From Malaya genurostris (taxonomy: Eukaryota > Arthropoda > Insecta > Diptera > Culicidae), in NCBI RefSeq assembly GCF_030247185.1, contig NC_080572.1:95715198-95779197 (forward strand): a stretch of 64,000 bases of DNA. The letters run 5' to 3'. Each line of letters starts with the position of its first letter. Positions within the stretch are counted from its first letter, which is position 1. Positions 11,241 to 22,859 of this stretch are shown piece after piece. The notes under the pieces are model-generated. The model ran no database searches. It was given only the letters and a program-made list of their open reading frames with translations, and was not told the origin of the DNA. The position numbers and the translations under genes were made by a program.

Positions 11241-11789
11241 CCGCTTTTTTCTTCTAAAAATGTCCCTCTTCCAATGCGTGGATGGCTGGCGTGTTTGTTG
11301 CAAATAATTATGGGATTCATTTCAGCTCCAGTAGTCATAAGTTAGAGTAAGATCTGCTGTCTCTGTTAGATAGATTGACTTTAAGGGTGAGATGAAAATA
11401 GGTGCATTCGTTTCGAGGCTTCGCGTCATTTTAAAAGTTGTATTGCACAGTTTTCAAACATTTTTTTTCTGCGATATTGCCTCTTATAGCCGAAGCAAAG
11501 ATATAGTATTCGATTTTATCACAATTCGTTGATTGATAGTCGAGTAATTTATTTATTTATTGACCAAATATCATGGTGATTATTGGTACAATAGCCCTAG
11601 TAGAAAAAATGCCGAATTCTAAAATGAAAAGCTTGATCTTAAGAATTTGAATTCAAATTACAAAAAAATATTTATTTGAATGAAAATTTTTCATATCATA
11701 GACAATTACGTTCCCTGTCCTTACCTTCCTTAATTTTTCTAATAAAAACTTCTTGCAATCCAACACTGATACTTTCTGCTAATATCGGG
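11241..11789. other. No gene recognised
   Basis: AT-rich sequence with no ORF or repeat boundary that I can support. Confidence 0.4.
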
Positions 11790-12112
11790 TAACTAAAGGG
11801 TGTGTTTTGAAGAGCTTGCTAATTTCAAATTTAACTAAAACACATGCCAACATATGAAATGGCCAATTTTTTAATTTGGTAGATAATTTCTTGGCATTTA
11901 ACATTTATATATGATTTCGGACATATGGCCGCCACAAAGGGTCATTATGGAGATCCGATTTTCAACCACTTTTTCAAGCATTTAAGATCAATGACACGTT
12001 AAATATTCATTTCAAATGTATCGGTCGTTGCTGGTTGATCACACGAACGCGGAGGCCAATTCAGCGGTCCATTTGTTCGAAATAATGCTGTCGTTGAAAT
12101 GTTCTTTCAATA

Positions 12113-12974
12113 AGGAGTGTATCGAAAAGTAGTTAGCAACATTGATTATTGAATAAAAAAGCGAAAACATTCTTCCTCGTACACCTTGGCGTTAATTGTG
12201 CCCTTCGTGAAGAAAATCGAAGACCGCAAACCACAGGTACAAATTGCTTGCCAGATCAACACCTTCTGCCCAAACTTTTCAATCGCCACCGTGGTGTCAG
12301 CGTTGTCCAGGTCCTGGTACACCGATTTCGTATAATATTGCGGTCCGGGCAGCGCTCGAGAGTCTTCCTTGGCGTAGGTTTCGTCGTCGATCAGGATGCA
12401 TCCGTCTTTATTCTGTAGAATCCGGTTATACAGTTTTCGCGCTCTTGTTTTGGCCTGAGCTTGCTGTACCAGGGATTTTTTCGGCACCTTCTGTTTCTAG
12501 TACGTTTTCAGGGAGTTCCAAACTTTGATCCGTTCCATCATCCCGATGCAGGTGTTGAACTGCTTGGCCAAATCCCGCGTCGAAGCCGATGGGTGTTTCC
12601 TGATGTACTCAACCACTTTTAAGTCCCGGCCGGGCTGGCTGGGACCCGCTTTTCTACCGGATCGGGGCAAATCCTTCATGGAAAGGGTCTTACCGAACTT
12701 CTCGATAATATTTTTGACACTGGTGTGGTGCGCTTTCACCCGTTTTGCAATTTCGTTGTACGTGACACAACTTTCTGAGCACCAAGTGTGCAGAATTTTC
12801 TTTCGCGTTTCCGGATCAATTCGACTCATCATTGAAACGATAAACCATACCGAAACCAATCGATTGCGCAGCTGTTATTGACATTTAAACAACATGTCAT
12901 CGTAAAACACGCTGCAAAAAATTAAGCCATTTCAGAGTAATAACTGTTTGAATGTTGCTTATCGATACATTTCT
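12113..12974 (-). mobile_element. ITmD37E element inserted in the DD41D element
   Basis: The left end AGGAGTGTATCGAAAAGTAG pairs with a decayed right end (ATCGATACATTTCT). TA is present at 12,111-12,112 and 12,975-12,976. The terminal sequence is the same family as the element at 17,531-18,800. At 862 bp it has lost the C-terminal third of the transposase. It sits inside the coding part of the DD41D transposon. Confidence 0.8.
12146..12829 (-). pseudogene. ITmD37E transposase, truncated
   Basis: Read from MSRIDPETRKKILHTWCSES. The two helix-turn-helix units are seen as YNEIAKRVKAHHTSVKNIIE and STRDLAKQFNTCIGMMERIK, joined by the linker LPRSGRKAGPSQPGRD. A frameshift near 12,490 shifts into MPKKSLVQQAQAKTRARKLY, then the first catalytic Asp in CILIDDETYAKEDSRALPG and the strand AIEKFGQKVLIWQAICTCGL. 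Coding ends at 12,146 before the second Asp and the Glu, so it cannot cut DNA. Confidence 0.8.
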
Positions 12975-13505
12975 TAAGTTGATTGCTTCGGCCGCAGTAT
13001 GACAAATGGCACCATCCTGTTGAACCCACATTTCGTCCGCATCCATATCTTGAAGATTTGACAAAAAAAGTCATTGATCATGTTTCTGTATCCGATTTCC
13101 ATTCACAGTAATGCGTCGTCCTTCCTTTTTTTAAAGAAATAAGGACCGATGATTCCACCAGTCCACAGACCGCACCAAACAGTACATTTATCGGCATGCA
13201 TAGGAAATTATTAAAAGGCGTTCGGAATATCTTTTCTCGAAATATGGCAATTTTGCTTGTTGATGTATCCATCCAACCAAAAGTGCGACTCATCACTGAA
13301 AATAATTTTGCGCTATTAAAAAAAATTTAACTGAACATTGATTTTGAAAATAAATTTCCACGATTTGGAAGCGTTGTTTTGAAGTTAATCTATTTATGAT
13401 GATTTGCCAAACAATACTGAGTAGAGACGTCACTTCGCACTGTCAAAACAACTTTCAGAGTAATCCTTATTGAAGAAACAAACCTTTTAAAAACGCCCGA
13501 TCAAC

Positions 13506-15200
13506 ATATCGAAACAAATCGAAATCGATTAAAAAATTGATTTCAAAATATTTTTTTTCAGTGTAGGACTCAATTAAGAATTATTTCATTATTTTTCGAT
13601 GAAAATTTGACTGATTCTGTGAAAATCATTAGTATAACACTGTCATTTTTCGACTATAGCTTATTTTTATTTTACTAAATTGGTTGAAAAAGTTTTGCTT
13701 TTTTTTTTTTTTCAAAAGACAGTCTATGTCAATCATGGAAAAAACAAAGTATGCCAGCTGCCGTAAAAAAAATTGAGTTTTGAAACACCCTGTTCCAGGA
13801 CGTATGCACAAGTTTTAACGCCACGAAATAGTTTTATACAAAAATGACGATGAATCACAGAAAATAATGTTAATAAATTATGGAGACTTTCGCAAAAACC
13901 GCATTTATTTCAAGGCGATTAGTTATAATTCATATTTTTATCCATACATTCACGATAAAAATAAAAGCGCATGAAATTTCTACGTTCGGAAAAAGCCTCA
14001 AACTCGTAAATAAAATCTAATAAATTCTTACTGATTCCATTCAAAGCAGACATGACAAACACATAGTCAAGAAAAATATGACCAAAACGACAGTTTATTC
14101 ATAGCGGAATTCATTCCATCCGAATAAATTTAATGTTGATCGTTAAGCTGGTTTCAAAATTTTCTTGAATTTGGAGTTTTAACGCAGGTTTATGCTGATT
14201 CTTCACTTTGCTTTATAAACCTTATGAAGAATGGTCCACTTAACAGGAACATGCTCTTATAGAGGTTTTCAGTAGGCTTTCGTGGAGTTTAAAGTTTTAA
14301 TGCAAGATTTATTATGTAGCATTGAAGACAGCTACAAGTATTTATTAATATTAAAAATGTTACTTGGGATATTGCGTCCAGATATTAAATGAATCAAGCT
14401 TTGGTATGAATCGACATTACGAATAGTAACTACAAATTCGATTCCGTAACTAAATCAATCCGAAAAACTTCAATTTGATTAAATTGATGGGTAATCTGTT
14501 ATAAACAAATAAATACAATCGAAATTGTAAAGAAATAGCACCTCGTATTCAAGGACCAAACTAGATAATTCCCGTTCAGTAAATTGGAATTTGTTTTACG
14601 GATCACGTGAAAATTAACTTCTTGTTCGATATCGATTACTGTAACTTATGAAAAAAGTATTTTACTAGTACTCTCATAATGATACTTTTGTATTGTAAAC
14701 TTCGGGTTTGCCTCATTATGAACGCAGTTTCATGCGCCTTGTCATCAGAATAACAACTAGCGGAAGGAATGCAACCATAAGTTGCAAATTGTTAACAATA
14801 GATAATGCTGTTAACACAATGTCCGAGTCAAAGACGAATTTAATAGCAACAAAGTTGCAGTGCTCTACTATTTCTAACTATCAAGTGCCAAAGTTTTAAA
14901 ACTAATTTTCGGTTCTATCCGGAAGTGTTAGCTTCAGTGTGTTTTCGCTAGCAAACACGTCGGATACAATACTTGAGTAGTAGTTGTAGTCTTTGCCATG
15001 TATCCAACACAGACAGTTCTGTTAGTTTTAGATTCGTAACAGTCTTTTAGAGTTCCGTTATCCTTGAAGAAACCAAAATGAGTTGAGTCTTGGTAGTATC
15101 GTACCTCTCTGCAAATAAATTTATCTTTTCTCGTTTTCGGTTTCGCACGCCAGCCTCAATGATATTTGCTAAAGTGCAAATTAAATAGTTTTAACGAAAG
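13506..15200. other. No gene recognised; upstream flank of protease exons
   Basis: AT-rich non-coding sequence without motifs I recognise. Further exons of the protease gene might lie here or further upstream, but I cannot identify one with confidence. Confidence 0.4.
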
Positions 15201-15421
15201 ATAATTATTTATTCAATTATCACATCTTTCTTTTCCGGCGGTCGGGACGATGCGATTCCTCACATCCACACACTGTATGGTGTAGCAGTTTCCTCCCTGG
15301 AATCGGCCACCAACGAGATGCTGGTGACGCAGGTGGTGGCACTGTCGGAAAAAATCTACGGAGAAACCAGCGACCACGACACCGAGCGCGATATCAGAGT
15401 CCACCACAGCAGCGGCAGATT

Positions 15422-15571
15422 TGGAGCGACGATGGCACTAATTACGTAACGGCAAATATTAGCATTTTTCCGGCCAATGGGAACGAGTGTCGACGGGAAC
15501 ATCGGGACTATCTTCAGCACCAGGGCAATCTGTGTGCCGGACCGGTAGACAGAAGTCAGACGCTGGATGTG
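15422..15571 (+). CDS. S1 serine protease (homologue), penultimate exon (partial)
   Basis: The frame reads IWSDDGTNYVTANISIFPAN, then NECRREHRDYLQHQGNLCAG and PVDRSQTLDV, ending at a good donor (GTG|GTAAGC, 15,572). 'C-R-x(8-12)-NLCAG' is the usual trypsin-family segment before the active-site serine. The preceding W with a following strand matches the GWG region. Upstream of about 15,420 a different frame (RDDAIPHIHTLYGVAVSSLE...) looks more protein-like, so either the exon starts here or a frameshift lies near 15,420. The 5' limit is uncertain. The usual Cys before the active-site loop is absent (SQTLDV). Confidence 0.55.
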
Positions 15572-16039
15572 GTAAGCTTTGTTGAGTTTTGTGTCCGGGC
15601 GATGTTAGTTTTGTGGGAGGTTTTTGGTTATGGTGGTGGTGGTGGAAGAATTCCGAATGCATTTGGAAAGGGTTGAAATACAAAGTTTGGCTGGGGTGGA
15701 TTTGTTTGTTTTGTTAATTCTGAAATTAGTTTCGGCATAATTTGCTAATAACTTATTTGATTTGTAAGACGCGTAGTCCGATCCTTTCTTTCGTTCTGTC
15801 AAGGATTTCTGTTTTTGAACTATGAGTAGCATGCCATGCAGTGATGTATAGTTTGAGAGTCTCTAATATCTACTTCAAGATAAAACGACAGAAAGCTCAA
15901 TCTTTTATTTCATTTTAAATTTAGAATTTTAAACGGTTGTCATTTAGTTGTTTAGTAAATTAGAAAATTTTAGCCGAATTCTAAACAGTGGAGACACTCA
16001 TTCATTGTCTACTTTCGTCTATAACAAAAAAACTGTTTT

Positions 16040-16866
16040 AATCCATCTAGTGGTGTAATGACGCCTTTCTCATATATAATACTGGGGTATTCTATTCAAA
16101 ACGTTTCTCTTATATTTTCAAAAGAAACTAAGAGATTGTTTGTGTATTAACTAGTACAACATAGAGAATGAAACAGTTCTTTGATCGGCCATCCATTTGA
16201 AAACCAAGTGGGTTCACTATTATATGTACTTCCAGCACCGAAATCCGAGAACTGGTATAATCGAAGTCGGTTCGTACGACTACCAATTAACATGACGTAA
16301 AAACTCTACAAGTTTTTATTCGAAACGACGATATAAATTTTTGTTGTATCCGAAAATATGCAGTAGTTTTTAGTAGACCTTTCATTTGACCCTAAGATTG
16401 GGAATAACGGTTATGAGTCAAGTTTAGAACAACTCCGGAATCAAAAGTCGGATCCAGATAAAATTCAGGAATTTCGTATGGGACCGTGAGACCTTTTATT
16501 TGAATCTAAGTTTGTGGAAATTGGTCAAACTATCGCAGAGAAAAGTGAGTGAGATCCATTGTGGCATATATGACTACTATTTCCGGTGCTTCCGGAACCG
16601 AAGACCGCGAACCAGTATAGCCGAAACCGGTTTGTTTGGTTGCTAACTGATAATGACTATCGATTTGTGTAGCTTAGAATTTTTTTACGTCTTTTTTTTC
16701 GCCGGTTTAAGTGACGGTGTACAATATTGAACACACTTTACCCTATAATTCCGGAACCGGAAGTCGGATCCGGATAAAGGTCAGGAATTTCGTATGGGAC
16801 CGTAAGACCTTTCATTTGAATCTAAGTTTGTCAAAATCGGTTAAGCCATATCCGAGAAAATTGAGT
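16040..16866 (+). repeat. Repeat A, forward copy
   Basis: It begins TTTAATCCATCTAGTGGTGT and then GACGCCTTTCTCATAT, the family's 5' end. It continues through GGTATTCTATTCAAAACG and the CCGGAAGTCGGATCC / TTCGTATGGGACCG blocks, and is truncated near 16,866. No coding sequence. Confidence 0.65.
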
Positions 16867-16888
16867 GTACATTTTTACTCACTGCAGA

Positions 16889-16987
16889 AAAGTTCAGTAC
16901 TGATTTTTTGCAAACGCGGTTCTCATTGAAACTATATAAATTTCAATGAGAATCACGTTTGCAAAAATGGTAAAAAATCAGTTCACT
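16889..16987. repeat. Long hairpin
   Basis: Arms GCAAACGCGGTTCTCATTGA and TCAATGAGAATCACGTTTGC flank an AACTATATAAATT-type loop. Pairing extends outwards through CTGATTTTTTGC / GCAAAAATGGTAAAAAATCAG with small bulges. It sits at the truncated end of repeat A. It could be a small palindromic element or a precursor-like hairpin. Confidence 0.6.
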
Positions 16988-17530
16988 AGCGAACATTCTG
17001 CTCGATGATATTCAAGAAAAAATTTGAATATATCTGATACGATTCTCGACCAGCAAATATTTGGGAAAATAATTTTTATAGTCTCAACCCTTTACAGAAT
17101 ACATGATGAATGAATTCGCCGATGAACAAAAAATGGATCTTCCTGAAAATGTTCAGTGTGCATTCGGTGCTACCGTGGTGGTAAAAAAATATCATCAATA
17201 AAAGCAGCAAGTGTTGTGATTAATAACAATTATAATGACAGTAAAAACAATCACAATGACAGTAAAAACAATCAAAGGCGCAACGTTTAAATGTTTCAGA
17301 CATTCTGACAATGCTGCGCTCCTGTTACTTCTATGAATAAAATTCATGCTAGAAAGCATTTTATTGAGTTTTAGGGGTTACACCACTGTAGAATTTTAAA
17401 AAAATCGGAAATTTTTTATTCATTGCAAAAGGTCATGTATGATCTTAAAAATAATATTCCAAAAAATGAAAAGCGGGTAAAATTTCTAGACGTCTTAATT
17501 TCGAGTTTTACCGTGAGACTCCGACTATTA

Positions 17531-18800
17531 AGGAGTGTATCGAAAATAAGCTATCCACATACATTTGTGTTGTACGCATGTATTTGTGATGGTTTTTTAT
17601 GCTCAGATCACAGCATGCTGTGCGTTTGGCTGTCAGCTTTCGTTTGTTTACTTGTTTGTGCGGTTGAAATTCTGCGTTTTCAAAATTACGCGTATTGAAA
17701 AGGAAGTGAAAATTAATGTTCTGGACACATGGCTAAGTGATAAGGCTATTACTATGCGATAATTGGCGAAGCGATTTGGAGTTCATCATGCCAGTGTTAA
17801 AACCATCATTAATAAGTTTGGGGAACACTATTCTTTGGATGAAACTACCAGGAAGAGGCAGAAAACCCGGTTCTTTCAACCCGAAACTGGACCAGAAAGT
17901 GGTATCTCTTATCATGAAGAACAAATCAATGTCAATACGCGATTTGACCAAAAAAGCAGGAACGAGTGTCGGAATGATCCAGCGTATCAAGAGGCGAAAC
18001 CACCTGAAAACCTACAAGAAGCAGAAAATCTTGAACCAAAGTGTAGAACAGAAGAAGTGAGCAGCAACAAGGGCTCGAAAATTGAATTCGCTTCTTTTGC
18101 AGTGTCCGGATGCATGCGTTTTGATGGACGATGAGACTTATGTAAAGGAGGACTCGGTTTTTGAGTACAATACTTTACTGTCGTCGTTGGGGAGGATGTG
18201 AGCGATGCGAACAGGTCGATTCAAGTGGAGAAATTTGGTCAAAAGGTACTGGTATGGCACGCAATATGTTCCTGTGGTTTGAAGTCAACCATTTTGTACA
18301 CTACCGAAACTATAAATGCAGTAATCTATCGATCTGAGTGGCTCCAGAAGAGATTGCTGCCTTTATATAAGAAGCATAGTACACCTTCACTGTTTTGGTA
18401 GGATTTAGCGTCGGCTCACTATGCCAAAACCACTCTCAATTTCCTTGCAGAAAAATATCAATCCACCAAATTGCCCTCAGCTTCGACCCATCGAACGTTA
18501 CTGGGCAATCGTGAAGAGGGTCTTCGAGAAGACTGGTAAGGCAGCTGAGAACATGAAGGAGTTTGAAAAATTTTGGGTTCAAGCGTCCAAAAAATGCAAT
18601 ACTTGTTCGGAACTTGATGAAGAGCGTTCGATCAAAAGCTTGGAAATTCGTGAAGTAATAACTTAAATTTCATCCGTTTTTCATTTTGCTCAAGTTTAAC
18701 CTCGTACAATAAAGGATCAATTTATAGTTTGAATAAAATATCGTTTTTTATCATAATTTGAAAGAAAAATTTGTGGATAGCTTATTTTCGATACACTCCT
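17531..18800 (+). mobile_element. ITmD37E element with perfect 29-bp inverted ends
   Basis: Left AGGAGTGTATCGAAAATAAG and right CTTATTTTCGATACACTCCT are perfect inverses over 29 bp (17,531-17,559 and 18,772-18,800). TA lies at 17,529-17,530 and 18,801-18,802. The length, 1,270 bp, is about full size. The intact ends with a decayed gene suggest moderate age. It belongs to the same terminal family as the copy at 12.1 kb and lies in the protease intron in the sense direction. Confidence 0.9.
17700..18666 (+). pseudogene. ITmD37E transposase, frameshifted, small core deletion
   Basis: Segments in order: VKINVLDTWLSDKAITMR, stop, LAKRFGVHHASVKTIINKFG (first helix-turn-helix), LPGRGRKPGSFNPKLDQKVV in the next frame, MSIRDLTKKAGTSVGMIQRI (second helix-turn-helix), CVLMDDETYVKEDS (first Asp), EKFGQKVLVWHAICSCGLKS, DLASAHYAKTTLNFL (second Asp, 18,402) and CPQLRPIERYWAIVKRVFEK (Glu, 18,493). 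The last two acidic residues are 91 bp apart. A 37-residue gap needs 114 bp, so 23 bp are missing here. The end is at 18,666. Non-functional. Confidence 0.85.
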
Positions 18801-19202
18801 TATACTCCGAGCGCCTTTTGTGTTCAGAACCACGTTTTTTGAGCTGACCGGAAACATAAGAAAAGTAAATCTTGACCGATCGATTCAAAAATTTTACAGA
18901 ATATTCTCGATAGCTATTTCCACAGAGGTACGTAGGGGTTTTTGAAAATTGTGAATTTTTTTTTATAAACAATTTTGTGATAAAAAAATGCGGTTTTATT
19001 TCCAAACGGCTGCCATTTTACAGAAAATCAATTAATTAAAAAACACCTCTATGCACAGTGTAATATGAAATTAGAAAATGTTTTTTTTTTGTTCTAGATC
19101 GACAATTGCGGGAGCTGAATTTCCGGTCGTCAAGATGCAGCACTTTCGCGGAAATGCCGCCAAGCCGCCATTTTGTTTTTCAATTTTTAAAATTGATTAT
19201 TT

Positions 19203-19868
19203 TTTACCTTTATCATATAGAAAGGTTATGCAATCACTGTGAAAACCGACTTTTGAACCGCGTCCCGGAGGGCCGAGTGTCATATGCCATTCGACTCAGT
19301 TCGTCGAGTACGCAAAATGTCTGTGTGTGTATGTGTGTATGTAACGTTTGTTTGCACTAACTTTTCTTGGAAATGGCTGAACCGATTTTCACAAACCTAG
19401 ATTCAAATGAAAGGTCTTGTGGTCCTATACATAATTCCTGAATATTATTCGGATCCGATTTCCGTTCCGGAGTTATGGGGTATAATGTGCAAAAAATGAA
19501 AATATGTGTTCTAACTTTTCTCATAGATGGCTGAACCGATTTTCACAAACTTATGTTTAAATGGGAGGTCCTGTGGTCCTATACGTAATTCCTGAATTGC
19601 ATCCGGATCCGGAAATATAGGGTAAAGTAATGGTAATAATTGTATACTATCACTGAAAAGGGCGAAAAACCATGAAAAGTTTTCTAAATCGACCTCAAAT
19701 CTTCTCTAATTGATAGTTTTTATCAGTAGACGGTCAAACAAACCGGTTTTGTTTATTCTTTCAAGAATCGAAAAAAATTATTTTGAAGAATACCACAGTA
19801 TTATATATGATAGTATGATTGATATGAGAAAGGCATCATTACACCACTAGGAGGATTAAAACAGATTT
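19203..19868 (-). repeat. Repeat A, reverse copy
   Basis: It starts TATCATATAGAAAGGTTATG, then GGAGGGCCGAGTGTCATATG with a short GTGTGTAT run. It passes through GGCTGAACCGATTTTCACAA twice and ends ATGAGAAAGGCATCATTACA, CCACTAGGAGGATTAAAACA, the inverse of the 5' end seen at 16,040. Both family ends are present, so this is a short but apparently end-to-end copy. Confidence 0.7.
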
Positions 19869-20534
19869 TTGTACTTAAATATACATATTAAAAAGTTCTT
19901 TTTACAAAATTCGGATTACTCCATTTTTTGGATCCCTAAATAATTCCCCAAAAAAGTCTTTAGTGTCTTAGGATCGTCTTACTAGTCATGCAATCATCAT
20001 TATAATCACTGTTTGGAATGTGGAAAAAATATTGTTGTTCATATTGACCACCCTACGTGCATCGAAAATATTGCAGTCATTATTTATCAGTTGCGAATTT
20101 ATTCAGTAGAGATTTTATTATTGCTGAAAATATAATAATTAAATCTTGCACGAATCACTTCGGTGTCGAACTGAAGCGTAGTGGATTTCGATTATCTCTT
20201 TAGCGATATTTCTGTGGGTGAAAATTCGCATTACGTTTCGCTGCCATGAAAAATTACCTGTGAACTTCGAGGTTCGGAGTTTTGTGGATGCTGGTTTCAT
20301 AAATGAGAATCTCGGGAGTTTTTTTTAAACAATCTCTTGAACTGATTTTTTCACGGGTGATACTGAAATGATTTTTTTCTTATCATGATCATGTTGGATT
20401 GGGCACAGGTACAGGCACAGTTTTAAGCATTGTTTTTTTAACCCACCACACACTAAAGAGCTTCAATTTGTGGAGGCTAACAAAAATTTATACAAAAATG
20501 AATTACTGTTGACAGTTTGTGGAACAATAAAATA

Positions 20535-20674
20535 ATGATGGGTTAGTCGATGCCTTTCACGCAGCCCACCTGGGTTCGATTCCCAACAGGCAAATAGGGT
20601 CAGTAAGTTTTCCTGGCTCGAAGAGCGAATGACCTTATGGTTAAAACCTGTATATTCGAAACAAAAAAAAACGG
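20535..20674 (+). repeat. tRNA-derived SINE of a second family
   Basis: The text GGTTAGTCGATGCCTTTCAC and GCAGCCCACCTGGGTTCGAT contains a tRNA-like half with a canonical box B, GGTTCGATTCC (20,573-20,583). It is followed by GCGAATGACCTTATGGTTAA, AACCTGTATATTCGAAAC and an A-rich tail at 20,661. Head, body and A-tail are the standard SINE order. It resembles the tRNA-related SINEs known from Aedes (Feilai type), but I recall that family only loosely, so the name is not asserted. Confidence 0.65.
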
Positions 20675-21410
20675 CTGATGAATGAAACTGCAGAAAAGTA
20701 GGTTTGAGATTAACATACCACGGGAAGGGACAGGGACTCAAGCGCAACTTTTTTTCCTCTGAGAAATTGTTTTGCCAATTAAACTACTCTGAATGTAAAA
20801 CACAACTCAGAGTGCAATATTTAACACACAATCACCAATTCCTGACCCTTCTTGTGAATTTGTGTGCAGTTCAGTTTGCAGAGATGGAAACAGACGATAT
20901 ATAAACATTCAATTCTCTGCTTCGCCCCTGCGGCATCATTCCGGCGAGAGAACAGTTCACACAACAATTTATCAATTTGTATTTGGTTTGACGTAAAGTC
21001 GCACTAACTAAGTACAGATGATCCTACAAACAGATTAATAAAGTTAGATGAATTAGTATTTACAAAAATTTACTTCTAGGAAAATAAGATGCATCCAGAT
21101 GCGGGACTCGAACCTATGTTCTTCAATCACCTAGTGAAAATTGAATCACCCAGCGGTTATGTGAAATCTGAACATGAGCGGAAGCGCTGTTCAATTGGGT
21201 TGGGTACAGATAGTAATTCTAAAGAAACCATGAAAAAGGAAAATCAAAAATCCTACGGATGAGGGATGGAAATCAGTCTCAGATGAGGCACGTTATGTAA
21301 CTAGTGATTGATTCTCTAATTTGAAGCAAAATGCATCAGAAAACCTCCTCCAATTATTACCAATATACTTGAAAAAAAAATTTCTAATGTTCTTTCTTTA
21401 CTCATTGCAG

Positions 21411-21587
21411 GATTTTAGTGGATCGCCCCTGATTTGCATGGAAAGGGGTCTCGACGGCCAGGTACGCGTTCAGGTGCGAGGCATTCTGACGTGGTCAACC
21501 GACATCAACCGGGCTCCGCATCTATTTACCAACGTCACAACGTACCGGAGTTGGATTGAAGATGAGCTGTACAAACTAGAACCGTAG
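21411..21587 (+). CDS. S1 serine protease (homologue), last exon
   Basis: The exon opens right after the acceptor and reads DFSGSPLICMERGLDGQVRV, then RGILTWSTDINRAPHLFTNV and TTYRSWIEDELYKLEP before TAG. SGSPL holds the nucleophile serine position (canonical GDSGGPL). GILTW is the strand normally VGI.SWG, and P-H-L-FTNVTTYRSWI is the conserved C-terminal helix. The residue before the catalytic Ser is Phe instead of Asp, and the Cys before it is absent in the joined exon. It may therefore be an inactive protease homologue or a divergent branch. In the same frame as the exon at 15,422. Confidence 0.7.
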   Translation, partial: DFSGSPLICMERGLDGQVRVQVRGILTWSTDINRAPHLFTNVTTYRSWIEDELYKLEP

Positions 21588-21689
21588 CTAAGCGGACTGT
21601 AGTTGTAACCGGAGGGGTGTAGAATGACACATCCGTTGGATGAGTCTAGATTGAGCAATGGGTGATATGCGATAAGTGGAAGTTAGGGC

Positions 21690-21695
21690 AATAAA
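21690..21695 (+). promoter_or_regulatory. Poly(A) signal of the protease gene
   Basis: AATAAA lies 103 bp after the stop codon in GGGCAATAAAATTGC, a normal position for a short 3' UTR. Confidence 0.55.
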
Positions 21696-21719
21696 ATTGC
21701 ATTTACTATTTTAATAGAA

Positions 21720-22600
21720 GTTTTGTGAATTTCAGATTTAGTAGCGATATACATATTATTTAAGTTGATCGAATTTATTCAGGTATTTACACAAATCTGT
21801 AAACAGTAGATGGCGAGACAGCAAGAATGTATCGTATTTGATTGATGAATAAACAACATTTTAAACGAAGAAATCACTTTTGCTAGACATCAATGATCGT
21901 TTGACATTTAAACAATAGTGTATGCTGTTTGTAAAAAAAGCTGCTGTTTGAATTACTTAGACCAGTGGTTCTCAACCTTTTTATCTAGTGGACCCATCTT
22001 GAAGCATCGTTACTCGCGGCGATCAATCACATGTCGAATTCATTTTCTGCTGAGAATATCATATTTTTACTTTATTTTCAAAATTACATTGTATATTTCG
22101 AATAGCATAAAAGGAAAAATACAAACAAGTTGGAAAATATCCCCAAGTAGCAATTGAAACTTGTTAAAGTTAGCAAGTCTAACATGTTGGAATGTTTTAC
22201 AAGTTTTTTGAAGAACGGTTATTTTTGTTGGATATATTAGAAAATTGATTTCACACGGCTTTGTAACAAATGTGAAAGTCATTCACGTTACTGCTTCGAA
22301 AACCTGAGTTCCAGAACGGTTTTTTTAACTGAGTGTAGAATAAGTTTATTTGAGCAGTTCCAATTCCGGTTTCAACTTAACAAACATTACTGCTGTGAAC
22401 CATATCAAACAAGAAACTTGTTGCACATCATACAAGCAAAGATGATCTTCGCTGCAAGAAGAGTTAAGAAACACAATACAATAACAATGTTTGCTACTTG
22501 GGACGACAGTACAGTACGTCTTTTCATCTATCAACTGAAAATCGAACCATGAAATCTAGTTGCAAACATGTTTTGTCTCGAAATTTCATTGGTTCGTTAT
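21720..22600. other. No gene recognised
   Basis: AT-rich flank downstream of the protease gene. The short ORFs lack motifs. Confidence 0.4.
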
Positions 22601-22800
22601 TTACCCTGTATAAAAAAATGGTAGAACTTAATCGTGAATATCTCTTGTTGTATTTAACACAGCAACATAACTTTTTCTCTATAAAATTGGAAATATGATC
22701 AGCAATTTATGATACATTGTTTAGTAGTATGAAATAACTACAAATGGCACAAAATTAAAGTTTTCTAAAATGTTTGGTATGAACGAGCATTATGGTGAAA
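22600..22800 (+). repeat. Repeat C fragment
   Basis: Text such as GAACTTAATCGTGAATATCT, GGAAATATGATCAGCAATTT and AAAATTAAAGTTTTCTAAAA matches the first 200 bp of repeat C at 9,130-9,280 and 60,530-60,690. The terminal GTCGTGAATACGA is missing. Confidence 0.55.
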
Positions 22801-22859
22801 TTCAGTGCTAAAACAAGCCATGTAAAATTACAACCGCATGAATGGAACGAACCGTCGCA

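Larger units (their letters stand above)
11790..13505 (-). mobile_element. DD41D (rosa-like) element, old, split by a DD37E element
   Basis: On the minus strand the decayed transposase reads RLTSKQRFQIVEIYFQNQCS (N-terminus, about 13,390), then after an internal deletion IIFSDESHFWLDGYINKQNC (first Asp block), MHADKCTVWCGLWTGGIIGP and MWVQQDGAICHTAAEAI (second Asp block). After the insertion at 12,113-12,974 it runs through SNKWTAELAS-type text towards 11,940. Sequence near 11,795, AAAGGGTGTGTTTTGAAGAG, is probably the 3' terminal repeat, resembling the 24.1-kb element's AAAGGGTGATTTTTTAAGAG. The right end is approximate. Confidence 0.7.
15572..21410 (+). other. Protease intron, 5.8 kb, transposon-filled
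   Basis: It is bounded by GTAAGC at 15,572 and a pyrimidine-rich acceptor ending CTCATTGCAG at 21,410. The reading is phase 0 across the junction. It holds repeat A in both orientations, a hairpin, a DD37E transposon and a SINE. The rest is AT-rich with nothing recognisable. Confidence 0.55.

Noticed and set aside
21090..21140. Possible tRNA or SINE on the minus strand (GGTTCGAGTCCCGC)
   Set aside because: The box B is good, but I could not fold a convincing tRNA or find a second copy to support a SINE.
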